From NCBI GenBank assembly GCA_021769865.1, contig JAETSB010000001.1:1-64000 (forward strand): DNA of 64,000 bases, read 5' to 3'. Shown in pieces: positions 48,135 through 56,979 of the stretch. The notes below the pieces were generated by a model. That model saw nothing but the letters and a program-made list of their open reading frames with translations, searched no databases and was not told the origin of the DNA. Source of the DNA: Oscillospiraceae bacterium. Its GTDB lineage: Bacteria > Bacillota > Clostridia > Oscillospirales > Oscillospiraceae. The position numbers and the translations under genes were made by a program. Positions within the stretch are counted from its first letter, which is position 1, and every line of letters starts with the position of its first letter.

Positions 48135-49308
48135 CAATCAAATTCCCGAGCTGCCCCTGGACCCCACCGCGGCGGCGGAGGTTCCTTCTCTGACGCTGGA
48201 CCCGGCCGCGACCCCTGCCGCTCAGCAGACGGCTGCCGTCCCGGAGCCGGAAAAGCCCGAGGTCAAGCCGGTGGAGCTGGACGACTCCATGCTCTCCGAA
48301 GCGGAAAAGAAGGCCGTGGAGGAGTTCTCCAAGAAGATCGACGTGATGGACTCCAACCTCATCCTCCAATACGGCGCGGCGGCCCAGAAGAACGTGGCGG
48401 GCTTCTCCGAGAGCGCCCTGGCCTCTGTCCGCACCAAGGACCTGGGAGAGGTGGGCAAGTCCCTCTCCGAGCTGGTGGTGGAGCTGAAGGGCTTCGGCGA
48501 GGAGGAGGAGAAAAAGGGCCTCTTCGGCAAGTTCAAAAAGGCCGGGAACAAGCTGGAGGTCATGAAAGCTCAGTACTCCAAGGTGGAGAGCAACGTGGAC
48601 AAGATCGTCCGGGAGCTGGAGCAGCATCAGGTCACGCTGATGAAGGACGTGGCCATGTTCGACCAGATGTACGAGCTGAACCTCAAGTACTATAAAGAGC
48701 TGACCATGTATATCCTGGCGGGGAAGAAGAAGCTGGCGGACGTGCGGGAGAACGAGCTCCCCGCCCTCCGGGCCAAGGCCGAGCAGACCGGCGCCCAGGA
48801 GGACGCCCAGCGGTACAACGACCTGGTGCAGATGTGCGAGCGCTTCGAGAAGAAGCTCCACGACTTGGAGCTCACCCGGATGATCTCCATTCAGATGGGC
48901 CCCCAGACCCGGCTGCTCCAGAACAACGACACGCTGATGGTGGAGAAGATCCAGTCCTCCCTGGTGAACACGATCCCCCTGTGGAAGAGTCAGATGGTCC
49001 TGGCCTTAGGGATGGAGCACGGCCGTCAGGCCACCGCCGCCCAGAGCGCCGTGACGGAGATGACCAACGAGCTTCTGAAAAAGAACGCCGACATGCTGAA
49101 AATGGGCACCGTTCAGACCGCCAAGGAGGCGGAGAGGAGCGTGGTGAGCATCGAGACCCTCCAGCACACGAACCAGCAGCTGATCTCCACTCTGGACGAG
49201 GTGCTGAACATCCAGCGGGAGGGCGCCCAGAAGCGGAAGGAAGCCGAGGTGGAGCTGGGCCGCATCGAGGGCGAGCTCCGGGCGAAGCTGATGGAGCTGC
49301 ACAAATAA
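48127..49308 (+). CDS. TelA-family toxic anion resistance protein
   Basis: This 393-residue helical cytoplasmic protein of the TelA/KlaA family is linked to tellurite and other toxic-anion or cell-wall antibiotic tolerance in Gram-positives. An acidic Pro-rich start (1-50) precedes the family core: FSKKIDVMDSNLILQYGAAA, then VGKSLSELVVELKG, KGLFGKFKKAGNKLEVMKAQ and the coiled-coil region to the end with QLISTLDEVLNIQREGAQKR. The core FGKFKK...L.....KY/QY pattern is characteristic. It is the last gene of the XpaC unit. What the pair really does in anaerobes is not settled. Confidence 0.9.
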   Translation: MSDNQIPELPLDPTAAAEVPSLTLDPAATPAAQQTAAVPEPEKPEVKPVELDDSMLSEAEKKAVEEFSKKIDVMDSNLILQYGAAAQKNVAGFSESALASVRTKDLGEVGKSLSELVVELKGFGEEEEKKGLFGKFKKAGNKLEVMKAQYSKVESNVDKIVRELEQHQVTLMKDVAMFDQMYELNLKYYKELTMYILAGKKKLADVRENELPALRAKAEQTGAQEDAQRYNDLVQMCERFEKKLHDLELTRMISIQMGPQTRLLQNNDTLMVEKIQSSLVNTIPLWKSQMVLALGMEHGRQATAAQSAVTEMTNELLKKNADMLKMGTVQTAKEAERSVVSIETLQHTNQQLISTLDEVLNIQREGAQKRKEAEVELGRIEGELRAKLMELHK

Positions 49309-49318
49309 ATACCCGCCC

Positions 49319-49567
49319 CTACGGGAGCTCCCGCGCGACAGAGAGGGCAGCCAGAAACATGGCCTCCTGTTCCAGCTCCTGCTGATAGCGGCAGGCATCC
49401 TGGTATTTTTCCAGGGCCTCCAGCTGAGAGGAGGAAAGCCCCTGCCGGAGACAGTCCAGGCTTCCGGCCTCCAGTTCTTTCAGCTGGTCCAGGGCGGTCT
49501 GGTTCAGATAGCGGGGAAACCGCCGGGACCAGGTGTATTCCAGTAAAGTCTGTAGGATCTGCGTCAT
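49319..49567 (-). CDS. small hypothetical protein (DUF6809-like)
   Basis: This 82-residue helical protein starts at ATG 49567 behind AAGGAGAG: LQTLLEYTWSRRFPRYLNQT, LKELEAGSLDCLRQGLSSSQ, LEALEKYQDACRYQQELEQE. The layout recalls short proteins of the DUF6809 group, often next to XRE regulators in clostridial genomes, but I am not sure. It has its own strong promoter and is divergent from the XRE gene. A role as partner of that regulator is possible. Confidence 0.55.
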   Translation of the reverse strand: MTQILQTLLEYTWSRRFPRYLNQTALDQLKELEAGSLDCLRQGLSSSQLEALEKYQDACRYQQELEQEAMFLAALSVARELP

Positions 49568-49597
49568 GGGGAAGCTCTCCTTATGTAACTTTATTTC

Positions 49598-49627
49598 ATT
49601 TTAACATGCAATAATATTGATTGTCAA
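49598..49627 (-). promoter_or_regulatory. promoter of the small minus-strand gene
   Basis: On the minus strand TTGACA (49622-49627), an 18-bp spacer and TAAAAT (49598-49603). The divergent XRE regulator starts 11 bases from the -35, so binding by that protein could control both genes. Confidence 0.65.
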
Positions 49628-49637
49628 GGGGTAGCGG

Positions 49638-49874
49638 ATGCAAATATTATCGGAACGTTTAAAGACCTTGCGGGAAGGCCGCAGAATTTATCAAAAAGAA
49701 ATGGCGGAATTGCTTGGTTTGTCTCTCCGAGGCTATCAATGTTATGAAGCGGATGAAAGCGAGCCCAAGCTGGCGACCCTGATTGCCATTGCCGACTACT
49801 ATCAAGTATCCATCGACTACCTGGTGGGCCGGACGGACGCGCCGGACTTCCAGGTGGTCAAGACAGAGGAATGA
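49638..49874 (+). CDS. small XRE-family regulator
   Basis: This 78-residue Cro/C1-type DNA-binding protein consists almost only of the helix-turn-helix domain: LSERLKTLREGRRIYQKEMA, then LLGLSLRGYQCYEADESEPK and TLIAIADYYQVSIDYLVGRT. The DYLVGRTD closing motif is standard for this class. ATG 49638 follows AAGGGG. It stands divergent to the small minus-strand gene and 4 bp ahead of the TPM-domain gene, and probably regulates one or both. Confidence 0.85.
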   Translation: MQILSERLKTLREGRRIYQKEMAELLGLSLRGYQCYEADESEPKLATLIAIADYYQVSIDYLVGRTDAPDFQVVKTEE

Positions 49875-49878
49875 GCCT

Positions 49879-51030
49879 ATGAAATTCTTCCAAAAGCGCA
49901 CCGTGGCGGCGGTCATCATGGTCCTGGCCATTCTGGCGGGCGCCGCCCTGGGACAGGCGCGGAAGCCCCATGTGGAGCCCGCCCTCACCGGGGAGTTCCT
50001 GTATCTCATCCACAACGAGGGCGGCGTGATTTCCCAGGATACCGCCGAATACATCGAGGCCATGAACGCCTCCCTCTTCGCCCAGACCGGGGCCCAGATT
50101 GCCGTGGACGTGGTGCGGACCACCGGAAGCGAGGCCATCGCGGACTACGCCGAGCGGACCTTTGAAGACCTGGGCGTGGGGTCCCGGGAGCGGGACAACG
50201 GCTTTTTGCTGGTGCTGGCCCTGGAGAACGAGTACAACGGTGTGCCGGACGGGAATTACTATCTCGCCTGGGGCAGCGGGTTCAGTCCCAGCGAGCAGTC
50301 CCGGTTGGGGGACATCCTCTATTACGCTATGGAGGAGGACTTCGCCGCCAAGCGCTATGACGCGGGAGTCCGGTACACCTTCGACGCCCTGACGGCTTAC
50401 CTGGAGGAGCTCTACGGCGTGACGGTGACCACCGCCCCGCCGTCTCCCGACGCTATGGGGAACTATCAGACCATTTCCGGCGGCTATCAGTCCACCGGCA
50501 CGGGGGTGGATCTGGAAGCAGTGATTGCGGGCATCGTGGTGCTGGTGATCATCCTGTTTGTGCTCTGGGTGCTGCTGGACGGAATGCGCTGGCGGAGCTA
50601 CCGGCGGCGGTACTACGGCCCCACGGTGGTCGGCATCCCAAGGCCGGTGTACTATCCCGTCTTCTGGGGCCGTCCCAGGAGGCCCCGGCGGCCCCCGCCG
50701 CCTCCCCCGCCCAGGAGGCCCGGCGGGCCGGGCGGTCCCGGAGGATTTGGGGGCGGCTCCTTTGGGGGAGGCGCGGGCCGGAACACCCGTCCCGGCGGCC
50801 CGGGACCGGGCAGCTTCGGCGGCGGTCTTGGCGGGTTCGGCGGCGGCTCCTTCGGCGGCGGAACGGGCCGGAGCGGCCGTTCCGGCGGGGCCTTTGGCGG
50901 CGGTTCCTTCGGCGGCGGCGCCGGAAGGGGCGGGTTCGGCGGCGGGCGTTCCGGCGGCTTTGGCGGCGGCTCCTTTGGGGGAGGCGCGGGCCGGGGTGGC
51001 GGAATGCGCGGCGGTGGAGGCCGCAGATAA
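49879..51030 (+). CDS. TPM-domain membrane protein with Gly-rich C-terminus
   Basis: This 383-residue protein has a signal/anchor segment (VAAVIMVLAILAGAALG), an extracytoplasmic TPM domain (about 30-185: GGVISQDTAEYIEAMNASLF, GAQIAVDVVRTTGSEAI, GVGSRERDNGFLLVLALENE), a membrane helix (about 213-233, VIAGIVVLVIILFVLWVLLD) and a tail rich in Arg/Pro then Gly/Ser/Phe. The last 120 residues repeat GGGSFGGG-like units. TPM (YgcG/Psb32) proteins of plants help photosystem II repair; in bacteria their role is not clear. The gene follows the XRE regulator closely. Confidence 0.85.
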   Translation: MKFFQKRTVAAVIMVLAILAGAALGQARKPHVEPALTGEFLYLIHNEGGVISQDTAEYIEAMNASLFAQTGAQIAVDVVRTTGSEAIADYAERTFEDLGVGSRERDNGFLLVLALENEYNGVPDGNYYLAWGSGFSPSEQSRLGDILYYAMEEDFAAKRYDAGVRYTFDALTAYLEELYGVTVTTAPPSPDAMGNYQTISGGYQSTGTGVDLEAVIAGIVVLVIILFVLWVLLDGMRWRSYRRRYYGPTVVGIPRPVYYPVFWGRPRRPRRPPPPPPPRRPGGPGGPGGFGGGSFGGGAGRNTRPGGPGPGSFGGGLGGFGGGSFGGGTGRSGRSGGAFGGGSFGGGAGRGGFGGGRSGGFGGGSFGGGAGRGGGMRGGGGRR

Positions 51031-51040
51031 ATGAAAGAAC

Positions 51041-51065
51041 GGCCCCCGGCTATACGCCGGGGGCC
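51041..51065. terminator. GC hairpin between convergent TPM and degV genes
   Basis: GGCCCCCGGC and GCCGGGGGCC form a perfect 10-bp stem around TATAC. No long T-run follows on either side, so termination may be partial. Confidence 0.65.
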
Positions 51066-51083
51066 TCATGTTGTTCCATTAAC

Positions 51084-51950
51084 TTAATCTAAAACCTGCA
51101 CCGCCGCGCCCAGGACGCCGTCGCCGATGTAGACGCTGAGGGTTCCGTCGATCTCGCCGTCCCAGATGTGGTCGTAGTCCGGCAGGGCGGCGGTGAGCTT
51201 CTGCCGGACGAGCTCCATTTCGGCGGGAGCCCCGCCGTTGGCGATGGCCAGGTTATACTTCTTGTGGTTTCCGCAGCGGTCCACCGTCATGGCCACCAGC
51301 TTGTCGATGACCTGATTCCGGCCCCGGACCTTGGCGATGGACTGGAGCTGCCCGTCGGGGGCGAAGGTGATAATGGGCTTGATCTGGAGCAGGGTGCCCG
51401 CCGTAGCGGTGACCTTGCCGATGCGCCCGCCCTTCATCAGGTACTCCAGGGTATCCACGGAGAAGAAGGGATAGGTGCCCGCGATGAGCTGGGGGGTCCG
51501 GCGCTCCACCAGGGTCTCCCAGTCCATGCCGCTGCGGATGTCCTCCGCCAGCTGGAGCACCGTCAGCCCCTGGCCCAGGGAGCCGCTGATGGAATCAAAG
51601 ACCTTGATGGGGAACTCGTCCCCGCTCTCTTCGGCGATGAGGCGCACCAGGTTGTAGGTGCCGGAGAGGCCGCTGGAGAGCATGACGGCGATCACGCCGT
51701 CGTAACCCGCGGCCCGGATCTCTTCCAGCACGGCCCCCGCGCTCTCGGCGGAGGGCAGGGAGGTCTGGGGCAGCTCCCCGGCCTTGAGGCGGCGGTAGAT
51801 GTCGGCGCCGCAGATGTCCACGCCGTCGGAATACTCCCCGTCGGCGCAGAGGATGCGCAGAGGGACAATGTAGATGTTGTTTTCCGCCGCCAGACGGGGG
51901 GACAGGTCCGCGCAGGAATCCGTCAGCAGCGCGATCTTTTGAGGGGCCAC
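51084..51950 (-). CDS. DegV-family fatty-acid-binding protein
   Basis: This 288-residue protein starts at GTG 51950, 11 bases after AAGGAG; longer frames to 52073 have no site. The sequence shows the two DegV lobes: KIALLTDSCADLSPRLAAEN, then TSLPSAESAGAVLEEIRAAG, the lipid-contact Ser in MLSSGLSGTYNLVRLI, VFDSISGSLGQGLTVL, and the family block YLMKGGRIGKVTATAGTLLQ followed by IKPIITF. DegV proteins bind a fatty acid in the cytoplasm and are thought to hand it to fatty acid kinase. Single gene, divergent from recJ. Confidence 0.92.
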   Translation of the reverse strand: MAPQKIALLTDSCADLSPRLAAENNIYIVPLRILCADGEYSDGVDICGADIYRRLKAGELPQTSLPSAESAGAVLEEIRAAGYDGVIAVMLSSGLSGTYNLVRLIAEESGDEFPIKVFDSISGSLGQGLTVLQLAEDIRSGMDWETLVERRTPQLIAGTYPFFSVDTLEYLMKGGRIGKVTATAGTLLQIKPIITFAPDGQLQSIAKVRGRNQVIDKLVAMTVDRCGNHKKYNLAIANGGAPAEMELVRQKLTAALPDYDHIWDGEIDGTLSVYIGDGVLGAAVQVLD

Positions 51951-52122
51951 GTGTTCCCAACTCCTTTTTTCAATAGGGCCGCCGCCTTTCCGCAAGGGAC
52001 GGGCAAACCATCGGGCTTTAGGCGTTACGGCTATTATCCCACAAACCGGCGAAAACTGCAAGAGCGATTTCAAGGATTTTCCTTCCCCGGGGAAAAATAT
52101 AGGGGAATCAAGAGATTTTCCC

Positions 52123-52151
52123 TTTACCTGCCGGGGGTTTTCTGCTATAAT
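52123..52151 (+). promoter_or_regulatory. promoter of the recJ-relA unit
   Basis: TTTACC (52123-52128), a 17-bp spacer and TATAAT (52146-52151), 50 bp ahead of recJ. Confidence 0.6.
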
Positions 52152-52201
52152 ATACGCGCTATATTTTGCCCGGATACCGGGCCGGAGAGGGGGACGCTTT
52201 G

Positions 52202-54283
52202 GTGAAATATCAAAAATGGAACATCGGCGCCCCCAAGGAGGCGGACATGGCGGCTCTGCGGGAGGCGGGGTATCCCTACCTCATGGCCCTGGTGCTGACC
52301 TCCCGGGGCATCGCCTCCCCGGAGACAGCTGCGGAGTTTTTGGACCGGGACCGGAAGCTGACCCTCTCGCCCATGCTGATGCGGGACATGGACAAGGCCG
52401 TGGCCCGGATTCAAAGGGCCATTGGGGACGGGGAGACCATCGCCGTCTTCGGGGACTACGACGTGGACGGCATCACCTCCACCGTACTGCTGATGGACTA
52501 TCTGAAAAGCTGCGGGGCCAAGTGCCTGCGCTATATCCCCCGGCGGATCGAAGACGGCTACGGCCTGTCCAAGCCCGCCATCCAGGGCCTCCGGGACCAG
52601 GGGGCCACGCTGATGATCACCGTGGACTGCGGCATTACCGGGAACGAGGAAGTGGACTTCGCCAATTCTCTGGGCCTGGACGTGGTGGTGACGGACCACC
52701 ACGAATGCAAGGAGTCCCTGCCCAAGGCTGTGGCCGTGGTGGACCCCCACCGGCCGGACTGCCCCTATCCCTTTAAATTCCTGGCGGGCTGCGGCGTGGC
52801 GCTGAAGCTGGTGCTGGCCCTGGGGGGCGAGAACCGGGAGGACGCGCTCTTTGCCCGCTACTGCACCCTGGCCGCCATCGGCACCGTGGCCGACGTGATG
52901 CGGATGGAGGGGGAGAACCGGGCTATCGTCTCCTGCGGCCTGGAGGCCCTGCCCCACACGGACTTCGTGGGGGTCCACGCCCTGCTGCGGGAGGCGGGGC
53001 TGGAGGGCAAGCCCGTCACCTCCATTCAGATCGGCTTCGTCCTCTCCCCCCGGATCAACGCCGCGGGGCGCATGGGGGCGGCGGACCTGGCGGCGGACCT
53101 GCTGGAGACCAGCGACCCCGCCCGGGCCGAGGAGCTGGCCCGGGAGCTCTGCGAGCTGAACCGGGAGCGCCAGGCGGTGGAGCAGGCCATCTGCGCCGAC
53201 GCGGTGGAGCAGATCCAGGCCCTCCGCCAGGAGGAGCGCAGCGCCCTGGTCCTCTCCAGCGAGGAGTGGCACCAGGGGGTGGTGGGCATTGTGGCCTCCC
53301 GCCTCAGCGAGAAGTACTCCTGCCCCAGCTTCATGATCCACTTGAAGGACGGCACGGGCCGGGGGTCCTGCCGGTCCTACGGCGGGTTCAACCTCTTTAC
53401 GGCCCTGGAGTCCTGCGCGGACCTGCTGGACGGCTTCGGCGGCCACGAGCTGGCCGCGGGCTTCACCATCCCGGAGGAGAACATCACCGCCTTCCGGGCG
53501 AGGATGAACCGCTATGTCCGCTCCGCCACCGGGGGAGAGCCGCCGGTGAGCTCCTTGGACGTAGACGCCGCCGTGGCCTCTCCCGCGGAGCTGACCCTGG
53601 AGCAGGCGGAACAGCTGGAACAGCTGGAGCCTTACGGCGCGGGGAATCCCCGGCCCGTCTTCGCCCTGCTGGGGGCCACGGCGGAGGCCGTGCAGCCCGT
53701 GGGGCAGGGAAAGCATCTGAAGCTGCGCCTCAGCAAGGGGGCCAGCCGCTTTGACGCCATCTTCTTCTCCGTCACGGCGGAGGAGTGCGGCATTATTCCC
53801 GGCAGCCGGGTGGATGCGGCCTTTTACCTCCAGGCCAACACCTTCCGGGGGAACACGACGCTGCAGTTGCAGCTGGTGGACGTGCGGCCCTCCCTGCTTC
53901 CCAGCCGGAACGAGGCGGAGGCCCTGGCCCTGGTCCGCCGGCTGACGGAGGAAAACGGGCCCGTCTCCCCCCAGGAGGCCCTGCGCCTCCGGGCCTCCCG
54001 GAGCCAGTACGCCGCCTGCTGGGTGGCCCTGGAGAAGCGGCTCCGCCAGGGGAAGGCGGAGGAGGACCGCCTGCCCTATCTCCGCCGCCTGGCGGCCCGG
54101 ATGGGAGGGAGCGAGAGCTTCCTTCGGGCGGCTTTGGCGCTGGAGGTCTTCCGGGAGCGGGGACTGATCTCCCTGAGCCGCCGGGGGGACCGGCTGACGC
54201 TGTGCCTGATTCCCGTCCAGGGGAAGGTGGACCTCACCGCCTGCCCCTATCTTCTCCGCCTGCAAGGAAAGGAGGCGACCTGA
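52202..54283 (+). CDS. recJ: single-stranded-DNA 5'-3' exonuclease RecJ
   Basis: This 693-residue DHH-family nuclease works in recombination and repair. The DHH domain shows FGDYDVDGITSTV (about 82-94), VDCGITGNEEV and VVTDHHECKESLP. The DHHA1 domain follows with GFVLSPRINAAGRMG and the GRGSCRSYGGFNLFTALESC and FGGHELAAGF blocks. An OB-fold (about 470-560) is next, and a C-terminal extension of about 120 residues (RLTEENGPVSPQEALRLRAS to the end) resembles a RecJ C-terminal domain of Firmicutes. GTG 52202 follows GGAGAGGGGG (TTG 52199 also possible). The stop overlaps the relA ribosome site. Confidence 0.93.
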   Translation: MKYQKWNIGAPKEADMAALREAGYPYLMALVLTSRGIASPETAAEFLDRDRKLTLSPMLMRDMDKAVARIQRAIGDGETIAVFGDYDVDGITSTVLLMDYLKSCGAKCLRYIPRRIEDGYGLSKPAIQGLRDQGATLMITVDCGITGNEEVDFANSLGLDVVVTDHHECKESLPKAVAVVDPHRPDCPYPFKFLAGCGVALKLVLALGGENREDALFARYCTLAAIGTVADVMRMEGENRAIVSCGLEALPHTDFVGVHALLREAGLEGKPVTSIQIGFVLSPRINAAGRMGAADLAADLLETSDPARAEELARELCELNRERQAVEQAICADAVEQIQALRQEERSALVLSSEEWHQGVVGIVASRLSEKYSCPSFMIHLKDGTGRGSCRSYGGFNLFTALESCADLLDGFGGHELAAGFTIPEENITAFRARMNRYVRSATGGEPPVSSLDVDAAVASPAELTLEQAEQLEQLEPYGAGNPRPVFALLGATAEAVQPVGQGKHLKLRLSKGASRFDAIFFSVTAEECGIIPGSRVDAAFYLQANTFRGNTTLQLQLVDVRPSLLPSRNEAEALALVRRLTEENGPVSPQEALRLRASRSQYAACWVALEKRLRQGKAEEDRLPYLRRLAARMGGSESFLRAALALEVFRERGLISLSRRGDRLTLCLIPVQGKVDLTACPYLLRLQGKEAT

Positions 54284-54284
54284 G

Positions 54285-56477
54285 ATGACCATACAGGAAC
54301 AGTACGAGCTTTTGGAAAAGACCGTCCGCGGCTACAACCCGGCGGCCGATTTTGACCATATCCGTTCCGCGTTCGAGTACGCCGACCGCTGCCACGAGGG
54401 GCAGAAGCGCAAGAGCGGCGAGCCCTATATCATCCATCCCCTGGCCGTGGCCCAGATCGTGGCGGAGGAGCTGAAGCTGGACTCCGAGTCCATCGAGGCC
54501 GCCCTGCTCCACGACGTCATCGAGGACACTCCCGCCACTCATGAGGACGTGGCCCGGCTGTTTTCGCCCACCATCGCCAACCTGGTGGAGGGGGTCAGCA
54601 AGCTGACCCGCATCCAGTACGCCACCAAGGAAGACGAGCAGATGGAGAACCTCCGGAAGATGCTCATGGCCATGAGCAAGGACATCCGGGTCATTCTCAT
54701 CAAGGTCTCCGACCGGCTCCACAACATGCGGACCATGGAGTACCAGTCCCCGGAGAAGCAGAAGCAGAAGTCCTTGGAGACCATGGAGATCTACGCCCCC
54801 ATCTCCCACCGCCTGGGGATGCAGCGCATCAAGTGGGAGCTGGAGGACCTGTCCCTCAAGTACCTGGACCCGGTGGGCTACAACGAGATCATCACCCGGC
54901 TGGACGCCAAGAAGCCGGAGTACGACGCCTTCCTCCTCCGCACCCAGACCCAGATGGACGACCGGCTGACGGAGCTGGGTATCCGGCACATGGTTTACGG
55001 GAGAATCAAGCACCCCTACTCCATCTATCGAAAGATGTTCAATCAAAACAAGTCCCTGGACGAGATCTTCGACCTCTTCGCCTTCCGGGTGCTGGTGGAC
55101 AGCGTGGGGGACTGTTACAATGTGCTGGGCGTCATCCACGACATTTACAAGCCCATCCCGGGCCGGTTCAAGGACTATATCGGCACCGAGAAGCCCAACG
55201 GCTACCAGTCCCTCCACACCACCGTCATGGGCCCCGACGGCCTGCCCTTCGAGGTGCAGATCCGCACCTGGAAGATGCATGAGGTGGCGGAGTACGGCGT
55301 GGCCGCCCATTGGAAGTACAAGCAGCACGGCCAGGGGGCGGGGACCGAGGGGAAGTACGAGTGGGTCCGCCGGTTGCTTGAAAACCAGGAGGGGGCCGAC
55401 GCGGAGGAGTATATCCACTCCCTGAAGGTCGACATGTTCGCCGACGAGGTCTTCGTCTTCACCCCCAACGGGGATGTGCAGAACCTCCCCGCCGGGGCCA
55501 CGCCCATCGACTTTGCCTACGCCATCCACTCCGCTGTGGGCAACAGCATGGTGGGGGCTAAGGTGAACAACCGGATTGTCACCTTCGACCACATCTTGAA
55601 AAACGGCGACATTGTGGAGATCATGACCTCCAAGTCCGCCAAGGGCCCCAGCCGGGACTGGATGAAGATCGCCAAGTCCAGCGAGGCCCGGAGCAAAATC
55701 CGCCAGTGGTTCAAAAAGGAGAAGCGGGAGGAGAACATTGCCAACGGCCGGTCCTCCTTCGAACAGGAGCTGAAGCACGCGGGCCTCTCTATGAAGGACG
55801 TGACGGCGCCGGAGAACCTGCCGCTGCTGTTGAAGAAGGTGACCTACGGCAGCCTGGATGAGATGTACGCCGCCATCGGCTACGGCGGCTTTACGGCCCA
55901 GAAGGCCGTCAGCCGGATGAGGGGGGAGCTGCTGCGCATCTCCCGCCAGCACCAGGCGGAGGAGCTGGCGGTCAAGGCCGAGGAGGCCCCCATTCCCACG
56001 ACTCCCAAGCCGGAGGGCAAGAGCGAGCAGGGCATCATCGTGGAAGGTCTGGATAACTGCCTGGTGAAGTTCTCCCGCTGCTGCACCCCCGTGCCGGGGG
56101 ACGAGATCGTGGGCTTCATCACCCGGGGCTACGGCGTGTCCGTCCACCGGGCGGACTGCCCCAACGCGGCCCCGGAGCGCCGGGCGGGCCAGGAGGGCCG
56201 CTGGCTGAAGGTCACCTGGGGCAGGGACACCAACGAGAGCTACCCCACCACCATCGACGTGGTGTGCAAGGACCGGATGAACCTGATCCTGGATATCTCC
56301 ACGGCCCTCTCCAGCACCAGCACCTTCGTCTCCGGCCTGAACTCCCGGAGTACGGAGGACGGCTTCGCCGTCATCCGCCTGGAGATCCGGGTCCGGGACG
56401 GGGCCCAGATGAAGGCCATCATGAACAAGCTGAATCAAATTTCCGGGGTGCTGCAGGTGACGCGCCCCGCCGGATGA
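54285..56477 (+). CDS. relA: bifunctional (p)ppGpp synthetase/hydrolase (Rel)
   Basis: This 730-residue stringent-response enzyme makes and degrades (p)ppGpp. The N-terminal HD hydrolase domain has HxxxxxD pairs in the form EPYIIHPLAVAQI, AALLHDVIEDT and KVSDRLHNMRTM, intact, so hydrolysis is expected. The synthetase domain (about 240-350) has RIKHPYSIYRKMF, EIFDLFAFRVLVDSV and the substrate block EKPNGYQSLHTTVMGPDG. TGS (about 390-450, VFTPNGDVQNLPAGATPIDF), a helical linker, the zinc-finger/RIS part (SRCCTPVPGDEIVGFITRG) and a C-terminal ACT domain close it. It follows recJ by one base and precedes dtd, the frequent relA-dtd linkage of Firmicutes. Confidence 0.96.
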   Translation: MTIQEQYELLEKTVRGYNPAADFDHIRSAFEYADRCHEGQKRKSGEPYIIHPLAVAQIVAEELKLDSESIEAALLHDVIEDTPATHEDVARLFSPTIANLVEGVSKLTRIQYATKEDEQMENLRKMLMAMSKDIRVILIKVSDRLHNMRTMEYQSPEKQKQKSLETMEIYAPISHRLGMQRIKWELEDLSLKYLDPVGYNEIITRLDAKKPEYDAFLLRTQTQMDDRLTELGIRHMVYGRIKHPYSIYRKMFNQNKSLDEIFDLFAFRVLVDSVGDCYNVLGVIHDIYKPIPGRFKDYIGTEKPNGYQSLHTTVMGPDGLPFEVQIRTWKMHEVAEYGVAAHWKYKQHGQGAGTEGKYEWVRRLLENQEGADAEEYIHSLKVDMFADEVFVFTPNGDVQNLPAGATPIDFAYAIHSAVGNSMVGAKVNNRIVTFDHILKNGDIVEIMTSKSAKGPSRDWMKIAKSSEARSKIRQWFKKEKREENIANGRSSFEQELKHAGLSMKDVTAPENLPLLLKKVTYGSLDEMYAAIGYGGFTAQKAVSRMRGELLRISRQHQAEELAVKAEEAPIPTTPKPEGKSEQGIIVEGLDNCLVKFSRCCTPVPGDEIVGFITRGYGVSVHRADCPNAAPERRAGQEGRWLKVTWGRDTNESYPTTIDVVCKDRMNLILDISTALSSTSTFVSGLNSRSTEDGFAVIRLEIRVRDGAQMKAIMNKLNQISGVLQVTRPAG

Positions 56478-56498
56478 TATGGAAAGGAGGGACTGCCT

Positions 56499-56942
56499 AT
56501 GCGCGCGGTAGTTACCCGGGTCAAACACGCCTCGGTCACCATTGAGGGAGAGGTCCGGGGCCGGATCGGAGAGGGCTATCTGGTCCTTCTGGGGGTGGCT
56601 CCCGGAGACACCGAGGAGACCGCCGGGAAGCTGGCGGACAAAATCTGCAATCTCCGGATCTTTGAGGATGAGAACGAGAAGATGAACCTCAATCTGGAGC
56701 AGGTGGGGGGTAGCCTCCTGGTGATCTCCCAGTTTACCCTCTTCGCCGATACCACCTCCCGCCGCCCGGGCTTCTCCGGCGCGGCGAAGCCGGACCTGGC
56801 GATTCCGCTGTACGAGAAATTCATGGCCCGCTGCCGGGAGCGGGGCTTTACCGTGGAGCACGGGGAGTTCGGCGCGAAAATGGACGTGGACTCCCTGAAC
56901 CACGGCCCGGTGACCATCCTCTTTGACACAGAGAAGCCCTGA
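56499..56942 (+). CDS. dtd: D-aminoacyl-tRNA deacylase
   Basis: This 147-residue enzyme hydrolyses D-aminoacyl-tRNAs (and Gly-tRNA-Ala). It opens with MRAVVTRVKHASVTIEGEVR, has the active-site block LLVISQFTLFADTTSRRPGF, and the Gly-cisPro motif in NHGPVTILFDTE at the end, all standard. Length matches DTD1. ATG 56499 follows GAAAGGAGG. It sits directly after relA. Confidence 0.95.
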   Translation: MRAVVTRVKHASVTIEGEVRGRIGEGYLVLLGVAPGDTEETAGKLADKICNLRIFEDENEKMNLNLEQVGGSLLVISQFTLFADTTSRRPGFSGAAKPDLAIPLYEKFMARCRERGFTVEHGEFGAKMDVDSLNHGPVTILFDTEKP

Positions 56943-56979
56943 CGGGCGGAACGAGTATCAAGAAAGGACGGGTGTTTCC

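Noticed and set aside
52145-56903. Two very long minus-strand frames (715 and 889 codons) opposite recJ and relA
   Set aside because: They are antisense shadows of highly conserved genes with complete catalytic motifs and show no family resemblance themselves.
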